From Diospyros lotus (lineage: Eukaryota > Streptophyta > Magnoliopsida > Ericales > Ebenaceae): 64,000 nt of DNA. Location: contig NC_068343.1 in assembly GCF_014633365.1 (NCBI RefSeq), positions 31,899,307 to 31,963,306 of the forward strand. The letters are read 5' to 3'. Positions 11,542-21,762 of the stretch are shown here, piece by piece; within the stretch, counting starts at the first letter, position 1; every line of letters begins with the position of its first letter. Position numbers and translations under genes: made by a program. Under the pieces are notes generated by a model. It saw only the letters and a program-made list of their open reading frames with translations. It was not told where the DNA came from and made no database searches.

Positions 11542-11546
11542 ATGTC
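11542..11546. repeat. Target-site duplication of copia-3 (right)
   Basis: ATGTC, identical to 6720-6724. Confidence 0.93.
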
Positions 11547-12177
11547 CATTTTGTTGTACAAGAAAACATCCTAAAGGCTTGGCCTGAAGCCTACAAGGTT
11601 GCCCGGCTAGACTTTAGCTTGGATATCAGGTTTGTATGTAGTGTTGGAAAAATTATATTCAAAACCTAGTTCTTTTTCTCATGGCCGAGAACTAAAAAAT
11701 AAGGTGGTTAAGAGTTTACAAAATTAAAGGGATGAGGTGCTAAGGTTGTTAGGAGATAAGAGAAAAAGGATAGGGTGATAAGATTCCAAGATTAAAGGGA
11801 TAAGACAGGTTGCAAAAGATAATTCTAGAAATTTAAAGTTCAGCTGATGAACTTTATCCTCTAAAACCTAATTCAAATTTGTTCCTGTATTTTAGGAGAT
11901 ATTGTAGATAATTTCTTGTATACATATTCCATACTTGAATAAAATGATGATTCGAGAAAGTTTTCCTAATTAATTAAGTCTTCTAATTACTCAAGTAAGT
12001 CTTCCCAATTACTCGTAAGTTTCCTCATTACTTCAGTAAGCTTTCCATTATCCAGATTATTTCTTTCTTGTTTACATAGCCTAGCTCAACCTGGTTTGTG
12101 AATGAGCCTACATGGAAGTCTTGGCCTAAATCAGGTTTTGATTGAGTTTATGTGGTCATTTGCCAGCAGATGTAAGG
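11547..12177. other. Unassigned AT-rich segment, possibly LTR-derived
   Basis: The expected continuation of copia-2 gag is not seen. Around 11820-11960 the plus strand has LTR-like composition (promoter-like and polyadenylation-like AATAAAATG). Near 11960-12050 a short motif (AATTACTC(A)AGTAAGTCTTCC) repeats imperfectly. No coding potential. Confidence 0.35.
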
Positions 12178-12352
12178 TAAGCATTGGTATCAATGGTCAG
12201 CTTGCTCCTTTTGGACTGGGCTCATTGGTTCAAGTTATGGAAACAACCATTTGGCAAAAAATAAGGGTAAGACTATATACAGAAAAAGGGGGGAAAAGAA
12301 ACTCCCCTAACATCACAGAGTGGGGGATGTCATGCACTAGGGACAACATCTT
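12178..12352 (+). mobile_element. Degenerate tRNA-derived SINE, Au-like
   Basis: It has a B-box-like GGTTCAAGTTATGG followed by AAACAACCATTTGGCAAA, then GGGTAAG and a 3' GTCATGCACTAGGGA. This is the same order as the Au-type SINE at 32040, but heavily mutated. It abuts the RTE fragment at 12353. Confidence 0.65.
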
Positions 12353-12988
12353 TTAGCTTTATTGGATTTTTCTATTGCATAAAGAGTCAAACACACTTCT
12401 CCATTTTAGCCATCTATCCTAATTTTATGAAAAAAAAAGTCCTCAGTAATCACACTATTTTTTGGACAATTGGTCCAAGATATTTGAACCGATTTTTTCA
12501 TGGAATGACTTGATCTTTAGGTCTCATTTACAATCCTATTTTTAACCCAAACTTGCATTCCATATACTCGTTTTTTACCTTCTCAATGTGAAGAATTTGG
12601 ACACTAAGCTCTATCCATATCTCAAGCTCACTATTCATGCATTGTTTTGCCTCATCCACCAAGATAATATCACCTAAAAATGCCATAAACTAAGGCACCT
12701 CTTCTTGGATGTGTTTAGTTAGTTCATTCATCATCTGGAAAAGAGGCATGGGCTCAATGCAGATCCTTGATATAATCCACTTTTACTTCTAAAAGCCTCA
12801 TGATCTACTCAACAAGTTCAAACACGTCTTTTCTTCATTATAAATGTCTTTAATAACTTACACATAAGCGATTCAAATTCATGTCTTTCCTAAAACCCTC
12901 CATAAGAATTCTCTAAGAACTTTGTCATAAGTTTTCTGTAAATCTGTACACATATATGTATTCCTTTTGTTTATGTCTTTTTTTTTTT
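12353..12988 (-). mobile_element. RTE LINE fragment, RT palm to C-terminal part (3' piece of a split copy)
   Basis: In three minus-strand frames this matches the RT of the LINE at 26442-29657. Examples are a TYDKVLREFLWRVLGKT segment near 12910, GLYQGSALSPCLF near 12790, ILVDEAKQCMNSELEIW near 12650 and EYMECKF near 12570. The upstream half of the same RT lies at 20112-20775. The two halves are separated exactly by copia-4 with its TTTTT duplication, so they were one insertion. Confidence 0.85.
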
Positions 12989-12993
12989 TTTTT
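12989..12993. repeat. Target-site duplication of copia-4 (left)
   Basis: TTTTT, matching 20112-20116. It lies at the end of a T run, so it is less informative than the others. Confidence 0.75.
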
Positions 12994-13209
12994 TGTAGAT
13001 TTTGACAGAAAAGGAACATAATCTTCATTCGAATCTAACAAGGAAATAAATATGATACCGCAAAGTGTAACTGCTACATAAGAGTTGGTTATGTCTTAGA
13101 AACCGCTAGATAAGTCAATGGAAAAAAGAAATCTCCTAGGGACAAAAATGTAACAAACTGTACACTCAAATAAAATATACAAAACTGAATAATTACATAT
13201 TTTTTTACA
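12994..13209 (-). repeat. 3' LTR of copia-4
   Basis: Plus orientation begins TGTAGATTTTGACAG and ends TTTTTTACA, matching 19897-20111. Confidence 0.94.
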
Positions 13210-13221
13210 CTCCCCCTCAAG
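13210..13221 (-). other. Polypurine tract of copia-4
   Basis: The minus strand reads CTTGAGGGGGAG next to the LTR. Confidence 0.9.
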
Positions 13222-14925
13222 TTGGATTGTAAATATTAAGTAAACCCAACTTGGATCTCATATCCTCAAATTTGGTCTTTGGTAGAGCGTTGGTTAGAAT
13301 GTCTGCAATCTATAAGGCAGCAGGTATGTAGGAAATATTGGTGGTTCCACCTTCAACCTTTTCTTTTATAAAGTGCCTATCTATCTCCACATGTTTAGTT
13401 CGATCAAGATGAATTGGATTTTTAGCTATGCTTATAGCAGCTTGATTATCACACAATATGTTAATTGGATCACCTACTGCATTTTTGAGCTCAAGAAGTA
13501 ATCACTTTAACCACATTCCTTCGCATATTCCATGAGTCAATGCTTGAAATTCAGCTTCAGCACTACTTCAGGCCACAATTGTTTGCTTCTTACTGCGCTA
13601 AGTAACCAAGTTCCCCCATACATGAGTATAATATCCAAAAGTTGACCTACGGTCAATAATATAACTAACCCAATCTGCATCAGTGAATACCTCAATATTC
13701 CTCTTCTTAGTCTTCTTAAAGTATAGACCTTTCCCAGGAGTTTTCTTTAGGTATCTCAAAATGTGATACAATAGGTTTATATGCTCTTCAGTGGGATTGT
13801 TCATAAATTGACTAGCTACACTTATTGCAAATCCAATATTTGATATCGGTTCATATGCTCTTTAGTGGGATTGTTCATTAATTGACTAGGCTACACTTAT
13901 TACAAATCCAATATTAGATCGTGTATGTAATAGATAAATAAGTCTTCCAACCAGTCTTTGATATGTTCCTTTGTCAGCAAGAGCACTTTTCCCTTCTCCT
14001 CTATCTTTCGTGACAATCTCCATTAGAGTATCTGAAGGTTTGCATCCAAGCATTCCGGTTTCTTTAAGTAGATCAAGAACATACTTGCATTGAGAAATCA
14101 CAATACCTGTCTTGGATCTTGCAATTTCCATCCCAATAAAATATTTTAGATTCCCCAAGTCTCTAACTTCAAATTCATTTGCAAGAAACCTCTTGAGTTT
14201 GCCAATCTCCTCTTCATGATCTCCTATTAGGATTATATCATCCACATACATAATAATAATGGATATTCTTCCACTAGGAGAATTGTTTACAAACAAAGTA
14301 TGATCAGACTGACATTATGAATAACCAAACTTCCTTGCTGCCTTAGTAAATCTATTAAACCAGGCTCTAGGAAACTGTTTGAGACAGTGAAGAGATTTCT
14401 TCAACTTATAGACTTTGTTCAAGTTTTTCTGATCCTCAAGACCTGCAGGTATCTCCACGTACACCTCATCTTCTAGATCTCCACTGAGAAAAGCATTTTC
14501 GATATCTAATTGATGCAATTCCTAGTCATGATTCACTACAAGAGATAAAAGTACTCGAATTGTGTTTAATTTGGCAACAAGAGTAAAGGTCTCTTGATAG
14601 TCAATACCATAAGCCTGTGTGAAACCTTTAGCAACTAATTGGGCCTTGAACCTTTCAACACTTCCATATTCTTTGCGCTTAATGGTAAAAATCCATTTGC
14701 ATCCAACTGGATTCTTTCCAGGAGGCAAATTGACCACATCCCAAGTTCTATGCTTTTCAAGCGCTCTAATTTCTTCATTTACAACTTGTTTCCTTTTAGG
14801 TATTTGGAGAGCTTCTTGTATATTATTAGGTACCTGAATGTATGTGAGATTAGTGGTAAATGCACGATATTCCAAGGACAACCTCTTGTAAGATAGGAAG
14901 TTATAGATGGGATACTTTTGTGTAG
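13222..14925 (-). pseudogene. Copia-4 reverse transcriptase and RNase H
   Basis: The RT parts are KWIFTIKRKEYGSVERFKAQLV (14881-14522), LDIENAFLSGDLEDEVYVEIP and KKSLHCLKQFPRAWFNRF (14518-14315), and the active site IIMYVDDIILIGD (14296-13886). RNase H follows with FTDADWVSYIIDRRSTFGYY (13804-13598) and broken pieces down to 13222. A tandem duplication at about 13780-13918 repeats the HTRSNIGFVISVA region and breaks the frame. The copy encodes the usual copia polymerase but is inactive. Confidence 0.88.
13780..13918. repeat. ~73-bp tandem duplication inside copia-4 RT
   Basis: The segment starting TATGCTCTT(C/T)AGTGGG occurs at 13780 and again at 13853 with a few differences. It duplicates an RT-RNase H linker and is not present in the other copia copies here. 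Confidence 0.85.
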
Positions 14926-14930
14926 GACCT
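14926..14930. repeat. Target-site duplication of the nested SIRE-like solo LTR (left)
   Basis: GACCT, matching 16659-16663. Confidence 0.9.
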
Positions 14931-15630
14931 TAATGTTTTACTCTTATGTTTAGTTTTGATGATGAAAAATATCAAATGGTTTTATACTTTAAATCAAAGT
15001 ATATGATTTGGAAACAAAAATCAATTTCAGGTGCTTTGTTAAAATGAAAACCAAATGATCTATGATTTTTTATATTAGTTGGAGATTAGCAACAATAAAA
15101 AAAAAAAAAAAAAAACAAGTTTTAAGATTTAAAAGAATCTCCTAAATGATTTTTACGAATTGGTTTTGAATCATTGGATAAACATATGTGTATTATAGTA
15201 TTTTGTGTATCCAAATGAACCAAGAAATGTTATTTTTCTAAGTCTAAAAAATTAACGCATTATAAGGAGACACATAAGAAAATGTTTTCATTTTAAAAAA
15301 CTATCTCCCGGTATTTTGATAGCTAATATTTATTGTTGCTAAAATAATTTTTAATGAATTTTTCAAAAAATAGAAGGTATGTATTTTAGGGGTGGTAAAA
15401 TTGTTAAATCCCGAGTTTGTACTAAAACCAAAATTTTATTTTCTTATTATTATGGATTTTAATTTTTTAGATATTTTTATTGAAACCAAATGAGGGGTAC
15501 TTTCTATTTACATTTATGTATTAAAGTAAATGAAGGATAAAATATAAATTAAAGAAAATGAGGACATTTACTTAAACTAAAGAAATGTAAATATATTGTA
15601 ATGTGGACATTTATGTATCAAATTCATCTG

Positions 15631-15903
15631 TCGACTAACCCTTCAAATTGTCGACTAAAGTCATTGCATCTGTTGACTAAGTCCCTTACTCTGTCAACTA
15701 ACTCTTTTATTTTGTCGACTAACAGTGAGTATGCTTTTATATGATGCTTCATTCATTGGCCTCAATCTGTCGACTAAGCTTTCCATTTTATCGACTAACA
15801 GAATTAATAAATTCATTTTGTCGACTAAGTATTTTAATCTATCGACTATGTCTTGTGTTTGTTACTTGATTTTGTTGACTATCTATTTATTCTATCGACT
15901 AAC
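15631..15903 (+). promoter_or_regulatory. Array of TCGACTA heptamers upstream of an LTR TATA box
   Basis: About eleven copies of (T/C)(T/C)GACTA, mostly preceded by CTG or TTG, are spaced 15-35 bp apart. The array ends about 90 bp before TATAAATA at 15990-15997. The homologous LTR at 46005-57005 has its own array, so it is a family feature. Confidence 0.75.
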
Positions 15904-15989
15904 TCTTTTCGCAGAAACCCATAACAACTAGTTTTTCAAATCTCAACGGTCACAAAAGGATATATTTCTCTTGAATCTTTTGGGATGCC

Positions 15990-15997
15990 TATAAATA
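15990..15997 (+). promoter_or_regulatory. TATA box of SIRE-like LTR copy 1
   Basis: TATAAATA in the context GCCTATAAATACAAGTCATGG, conserved at 56469-56476 in copy 2. Confidence 0.75.
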
Positions 15998-16477
15998 CAA
16001 GTCATGGATGAACTTGAGAAGACTAATGGATGGGAACAAGTTGATCTAAAGATTACAAATCATTTTATTCGAGGTTACAAGAGTTTGTGCTTTCATTGAT
16101 GTATTTTTCTCTCCAAGGCTTTGTTCTATCATTGTAAATTTATTCTTAAACCTTGTTTTCATTTTGAGAGAACTTGTAACTAAGAGTATTAACTCTTAGC
16201 TTCTCTCTTACATTTGTATCATTCTTATTTTCCTAGCTTTGGTAGCTAGAGGGCCTACTTGTCTAAGTAGGAGGTTTGTATATTTCCTAGCTTGTTGCTA
16301 GAGGGCCTATCTGGAGTGATAGGAGGATTTTTAGTGAATTGGTTGAAAAATCCTTAGTGAGGAACTAAGGTAGTGGACTAGGCTTGGTTAAGTCAAACCA
16401 CTATAAATCTTTGTGTTCTCTTGTGCTTGTGTTCTTTGATCTTTATCTTTCCAAGCATTTCATTAATCCTCACTTTC

Positions 16478-16585
16478 ATTATATTCTTATTTGTTTTGAA
16501 AAAGATTTCAAGTTTTAAATTATCCAATTCATACCCAAGACACTTGCATTATATTCTTATTTGTTTTGAAAAAGATTTCAAGTTT
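16478..16585. repeat. 69-bp tandem duplication at the LTR 3' end
   Basis: The segment beginning CATTATATTCTTATTTG occurs at 16478 and again at 16547. It is absent from copy 2 of this LTR. Confidence 0.85.
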
Positions 16586-16658
16586 TCTATCAAGTTTTAA
16601 ATTACCCAATTCACCCGCCTCCCTCTTGGGTGTGTGCCATAGGATTTCAAACCTATCA

Positions 16659-16663
16659 GACCT
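16659..16663. repeat. Target-site duplication of the SIRE-like solo LTR (right)
   Basis: GACCT, identical to 14926-14930. Confidence 0.9.
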
Positions 16664-18015
16664 TACACCTTTTCTTTGGGCAATTGGTAGATCAAGATCA
16701 TCTAGATTCACCTCTTTAGAATTAGAAACAGCGTTACCTTGTTGTGTCTCCTTTGGAATTGAATTTGGTTCAGCTTCATGGTTAGTACTTAGTAGTGAGT
16801 TGCCCTTTTTCTTCTACATATCCTTAATCTTTCTTCCTTCTAGAATAGACAATTAACTCTTTGTTGTTAACAGTTGAAGGAACACTCAAAGGTTGTAACT
16901 GCTATAACTTTGGTTGATTTTCAGTGATATGAGACATCAAACTAGGAGTAGAAGGAAGGATAGTAGTAAGAGATGGTTCAAAGTCCCAAAACCGAAATTC
17001 TTCTAAATTCTCACTCTCCCCATGAATGTTGGTTTTGAAATAATATGGTTTTTTTTCTAAGAAACATCCATAGAATGATAGAATTTCTTTGTGAGAGAAG
17101 AATAACACTTATATCCCTTCTCATTTGGAGTATAACTGAGGAAGATACATTTGATGGCTCTAGGGTTAAATTTATCTCTGTGTTGATGAGGAATATGGAC
17201 AAAAGAAGTACAACCAAACACTTTAAGAGGAATAGATGAGATGAGACGATTGGTAGGATATGCCTTGAGAAAGACTTGACATGGAGTTTGAAATTTAAGA
17301 ACTTGAGAAGGCATGCGATTAATAAGATATGTAGCCGTAAGAACAGCATCCCCCTAAAAATTTTAGGAACATGAGAGGATATCATAAGAGCTCAAGTAAC
17401 ATCTAACAAATGCCTAGTTTTCCTTTCATCAATCTCATTTTGTTAAGGGATATTAGGACAAGAACTTTGATGGACAATACCTTCTTGAATTAGGTATGCC
17501 CTAAGAATAAAATTAAAATAATCTTTGGCATTATCAGTATGGAGAATTTGAATTTTGGCATTGAAATGAGTTTGAACCATTTTATGGAAATTTTTTAATA
17601 ATTGACCAACCTTGGATTTTTCTTTCATGAGAAATACCCAAGAGAGATGAGTGTGGTCTTCAATGAACAAAACAAACCATCTTACCCCCCGTTTAATTTA
17701 GAAGGTCCCCAAACATCACTATGAATTAATGAGAAATGATGAGATTCTTCGTAAGTTTGATGTAGATAAGAATTGTGAACATGCTTAGATAATTAACAAA
17801 CTTCACATTGAATATCAACTAATTTTTTATTAAATAAGGATGGAAAGAGTTCTTTGAGATACAAAAGACTAGGATGACCCAAACGATGGTGGCATAACAT
17901 AATTTCACTATCATTACTTGACCTAAGAGTTGAAAAAAAAAAAAAACATTTCTCGTTAACTGTCTTCTAAGTATATCTTCTAAAGGACTAGATCACTTTG
18001 AACGTATAGAGTCTT
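16664..18015 (-). pseudogene. Copia-4 integrase
   Basis: On the minus strand the zinc-finger region lies at about 17905-17800, the core begins MFIEDHTHLSWVFLMKEKSK at 17670, and the ILHTDNAKDYF segment follows with the catalytic aspartate at about 17530. Later parts include VFGCTSFVHIPHQHRDKFNP and CIFLSYTPNEKGYKCYS (17314-17057). The post-core linker runs to 16664, where LPIAQRKGVRS leads into the RT across the nested LTR. Multiple frame changes show an inactive copy. Confidence 0.85.
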
Positions 18016-18020
18016 GAATG
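18016..18020. repeat. Target-site duplication of a second nested solo LTR (left)
   Basis: GAATG, matching 18384-18388. Confidence 0.9.
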
Positions 18021-18383
18021 TGATAATACCTCTAAACAATTGATTGAATTTTTGTTCCCAAAACAGTAAGAATTCCTCACTTTCAATAGCTTCAGCAATG
18101 AATGACAACCAATACAATGAAAGAAGACAAAAACAGGCCTATTCGAGAGGGCCTCTCTCTCCCACAACTTCTCCAACAGATTTTTCCAGCCCTTCTCTCT
18201 CCTTCTCTCCTCCCTTTTATACCTTCTCCCCTGCTCACTCCAGCCCATGCCCAATTATTCCCTTCTAACTAACTTGAGACTCTTCTACCCTTGAATCATT
18301 TTACTTGGTTACCCCTATGGTCCCCACCACTTTTCCCTTCCTTCCTTCTTCTCTAGTAAGTTTGTTTAATGGGGGTCCTAACA
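18021..18383 (-). repeat. Solo LTR (363 bp, copia-type) nested in copia-4
   Basis: The minus strand begins TGTTAGGACCCCCATT and ends in CA; the plus strand starts TGATAATACCTC. It is flanked by a perfect GAATG duplication and splits the copia-4 protease from the integrase. It is pyrimidine-rich at 18150-18240 and has no coding content. Confidence 0.9.
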
Positions 18384-18388
18384 GAATG
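18384..18388. repeat. Target-site duplication of the second nested solo LTR (right)
   Basis: GAATG, identical to 18016-18020. Confidence 0.9.
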
Positions 18389-19770
18389 CAACTCAACACT
18401 GCCAATCATTTGTCCCAAATTCAAATCCTGAAAAACACAATGGCTTGGGAAAAATTTAGTAACCCAATTCTTTTCCCAAGCAAGCTAACTATAATAGATA
18501 ATAGATTACAATCCAACTTTGGAACCAATAAAAGTGATTCAAGTGTGAGGTTCTTGGAAAGGATAACAGAACTTGTACCGAACACTTTGATATGGAACCA
18601 TCAGCAATACACATAGTGTAATTTTTAGACCAAGGCTGAAAATCTTGGATGAGAGATATACCACCAGTCATATGATTTGAGACTTCAGAATCGACTATCC
18701 AACTACCATTACTGTCCACCTTTTTTAGCTTTCAGTGCAATCAAAAACTTACCTTTCTAGGCCACTGTGGTTGTCACCGAGGGGGCAATGGTCAGAGCGA
18801 CTGATGTCTGTTGAGCTTGGGAGGTTAATTGCTAAAGAATTTCTAGTTGTTTTTTGCTGAATTGACCATTTTGAACAGCAATAGAACTCTCCTCGATTGC
18901 AATGTGGTGTCCATGACTTTCTTTCTTACTTCTTGGTTTCCAATCAGTGGGTTTACCATGGATATTCTACCAAGTATCTCGAGTGTGACCTGCCTTTTTG
19001 CAGTGATCGCACCAAGGTGTTCCTTTCTTGGTGCGATGATCATCCATTCCTCAAGAAAGCATGGCGGAAACTTTTGTAGTTGGTGGCTGAATTGCAGTGC
19101 CCATCATAACCTTCTTTCGACTTTCTTCACGTTGCACTACTGAGGCAACTTCACACAGATTTGGTAGAGGTGATGGCCAATATCTTCCCCCAAACTTCAT
19201 CTAAATTCTTGTTGAGACCCAGCAGAAACTTATAAATTCGTTTCTTCTCAACAATCTTCTTATACTTTCCAGCATCAGTTTGAAATTCCCATGTTGTCTC
19301 ATACATATCAAGCTGTTGCCAATATCTTGTCAGTTGACTAAAATATTGGGTGACGATGAGATTCCCTTGATGGAAATCATGGAGAATTCTTTCAATTTCA
19401 AAGGCTTCTGCTGCATCTTCTGTGTGGGAGTATGTCTCCTTGGCGGCTGTCCAGATTTCTTGGGCTGTCTCGTAGAGAATAAAGTTTTGATAAGCCATGG
19501 CATGACCATATTGTTCTGTCTTCCACCCCTTGTACTTTGGGTCATCTGTCTTCAGTTTAGGGGCTGCACCAGTGAGATAATCATCCTTTCCTTGATCAAA
19601 AATGAACATAATGACTAAATGAGACCACTGCAAATAATTGTGGCCATTCAGTTTTTGTCCAGTAATAAGAAGAGCAGAGGAATCGGATCCTCCTATAGGG
19701 GTTGGAACTGAGGGAATTTGGAAGGAAGAAGAAACTTCGACGGTGATGCCATTTCAGATGAAAGACTCGA
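18389..19770 (-). pseudogene. Copia-4 gag and protease
   Basis: Gag is best preserved at 19633-19151: HAMAYQNFILYETAQEIWTA, KETYSHTEDAAEAFEIERIL and FLLGLNKNLDEVWGKIL, the UBN2-type core. A zinc knuckle (WCDHCKKAGHTRDT) is readable at 19030-18985 in broken frames. The protease region (18719-18489) reads SWIVDSEVSNHMTGG, where the catalytic DSG is DSE. Gag would build the particle and the protease would cleave it, but the altered triplet and stops mean neither works. Confidence 0.85.
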
Positions 19771-19884
19771 AGGAAGCAGGACCAAATTTTGGTGGATCAG
19801 TAAACAGAATCAGTTACAGATTTGAGAAGAACAAGTCGAAGTTATCAGTTGCAGATTTGGGATGAACAAATTGGAGTTAGGACT

Positions 19885-19896
19885 GCTCTAAAACCA
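19885..19896 (-). other. Primer-binding site of copia-4
   Basis: The minus strand reads TGGTTTTAGAGC adjacent to the LTR, a diverged initiator tRNA-Met site. Confidence 0.85.
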
Positions 19897-20111
19897 TGTA
19901 GATTTTGACAGAAAAACAGCATAATCTTCATTTGAATCTGACAAGGAAATAAATATGATACAGCCAGGTGTAACCGCTCTGTAGGAGTCAGTTATGTCTT
20001 AGAAACTGCTGGATAAGGCAGTGGAAAAAAGAAATCTCCTAGGGACAAAAATGTAAAAACTGTACACTCAAATAAAATATACAAAACTGGATAGTTATAT
20101 ATTTGTCTACA
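19897..20111 (-). repeat. 5' LTR of copia-4
   Basis: Plus orientation begins TGTAGATTTTGACAG and ends TTTGTCTACA, matching 12994-13209. Confidence 0.94.
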
Positions 20112-20775
20112 TTTTTTATCAGGCACCTTAGCAAGTTTATAGCTACCAGGTATGAAACCAAATTTGATTTCCTGATGACTTGATTTCTCCTCTTAACCTT
20201 AACTCAAACACCTCCTCCCAAAGTTTCATGGTGTAGCTATTAGTTTTATCCATCTGTAATTTTCACAACTAGAATATCTCTTTCGTTTATGAATAGGCAC
20301 TAGAGAGCTCCTCCATTGTTCAGGCATCCTCTTTACTTTAAGGATCAAATTGAATATTTTGATAGACCATAAAATGGCTTTTTCTTCTATGCATTTCCAT
20401 GTTTCTATAGATATTTACTGATCCAACTGTTTTACCATTCCCCATCCTTCTTTTGGCTTGTTTCACTTATTTTGGACAAATAATTTTATAAAACATATAA
20501 TTTCTTTCTTTTTCAATGTTACTAAGATGCCAAAATGTAATATTGTTTCTCCAAATTCATTGAATAGTTTCAAAAAATACTCCTTCCGCCTGTCCTTAAC
20601 CACCCCCTTATTTACCAATACCTTTTGACCTTTGTCATCTATACACTTGGCTCAAATCTCTTCTTCTTTTTTCTCTTTTTTCATCCAATTTATATATATC
20701 CATCTTTTGTTCAAGTTGGTTGTAAAAAATTTTCATAAGCTTTTGACCTTGTACCATTATCTTCAGCAATGAAAT
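20112..20775 (-). mobile_element. RTE LINE fragment, upstream half of the copy split by copia-4
   Basis: Minus-strand segments match the LINE at 26442: KMDIYKLDEKREKRRRDLSQV (about 20710-20645) corresponds to the segment before RT, and TMKLWEEVFELRLR (about 20230-20190) to the first RT block. It joins in sequence to 12988 across copia-4. The first bases TTTTT are the copia-4 target duplication. Frames are broken. Confidence 0.85.
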
Positions 20776-21599
20776 TTTTGAAAAGCCACCATCAGAACAC
20801 TGTGGGATCATTGTAACAATTGCCACAATTAAGAAAACCAAAGGACCCTATGGGATAATCATGGCCATGGTGCCTTGATTAAGTTACTGAATTTTAAAGC
20901 TTGATTTCTTGAGATTTGCAATCCTTTTCAAATAAAATGTAACCTTTGAGAACTCTAGAGATTTGGGAATGCTTTTGGCATTCTCTAGGGGATAAATTAC
21001 ATTCTTAGAAAAGATCAATTTTCAATCATTGGAGAGTGATTCTTTGTGGATTTAAAAGGACTGGTAGAAGTCTTGGTCAATTATAAGTGGGTTGCGGAGT
21101 ACCGAGAACTTGGCATGGGAAGTCTTGGTGAAATTTAAGATAGAAATATGTGCCATGGATTCAATATTGATCTTAGTGGATTTAGAGATTGTCTTATTCT
21201 GCCTCATATATTCAATAAGAGGTGAACACGCATAAAGAAACAGTGAGTCATGGGTTCAAGTAACAATAAGGCAATTGATGATGACTCATGTTTTCAAAGA
21301 TTGTGGATGAAACAGTTTGCTTTTGTTTGAAGCTATACTTGTTAACTGTCACTGCATTTGGCTGTTTCCTATAGAGTACCTGAGGTTTTTAGCTCAGTTT
21401 GCAGTTGAGCTTCCCTTATAAAAAGCCTCTGTCCTGATTTATATTTCTGCATTTTGATTCGTGCTGATTGATTGAGAGAACAATTTGTTGGTTTGATTTG
21501 ACATAGGCTAATACTAATCATTCATTTATATCCAGGAAGAATTCTTTAAAATAAAGTCTTCAAAATTTTTCAATACTGACAAGTATCCTTACTAAGGGA
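20776..21599. other. Non-coding AT-rich segment, possibly intronic
   Basis: No reading frame, LTR end or LINE match was recognised. If the host gene extends left of 30139 on the minus strand, this would be intron sequence. Confidence 0.35.
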
Positions 21600-21762
21600 G
21601 AGCATGGGTAGCAACGTAAGTAACACCTTTGTGACTAGAAGGCCTTAGGGTTATGAAAATAGTCTCTTTGCAAGCTAAGGGTAAACTGTGAACAAAAACA
21701 ACCCTCCCCAACCCTTGAAAAGAGGAGAATCATGTGCATTGGGGATGCCCTTTACTGACAAG
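21600..21762 (+). mobile_element. Degenerate SINE relic
   Basis: GGTTATGAAAATAGTCTCTT and GGGTAAACTG are followed by CCCTCCCCAACCCTTG, GAGAATCATGTGCATTGGGGA. This order mirrors the Au-like copies at 30555 and 32040. The 5' A-box region is too decayed to place. Confidence 0.55.

Larger units (their letters stand above)
14931..16658 (+). repeat. Solo LTR of a SIRE/Maximus-like copia element (copy 1)
   Basis: The 1728-bp unit starts TAATGTTTTACTCTTATG (a mutated TGATATTTTACTC, compare 63874) and ends CCTATCA. It is flanked by GACCT on both sides and interrupts the copia-4 pol frame. It contains a TCGACTA array (15631-15903), a TATA box (15990), a GCTAGAGGGCCTA transcript region and a TTCACCCGCC-type 3' end. 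No internal genes remain, so recombination between two LTRs is likely. The SIRE assignment rests on LTR length and end motifs from memory. Confidence 0.85.
12994..20111 (-). mobile_element. Copia-4: complete Ty1/copia element with two solo LTRs nested inside
   Basis: Two LTRs (216 and 215 bp) with TG...CA ends flank an interior in copia order on the minus strand. The total span is 7118 bp. Subtracting the two nested solo LTRs with their duplications leaves about 5.0 kb, the normal copia length. The LTRs differ at roughly one base in ten by eye, so this is an old insertion. It sits inside an RTE LINE. Confidence 0.95.

Noticed and set aside
15631..15903. CRISPR-like array, because of regularly spaced short repeats
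   Set aside because: Repeats are only 7 bp, spacing varies, the context is a plant LTR, and no cas genes exist.
20635..20841. 68-codon minus-strand frame as a host gene
   Set aside because: Its MDIYKLDEKREKRRRDLSQV part matches the linker of the RTE LINE; it is a LINE fragment.
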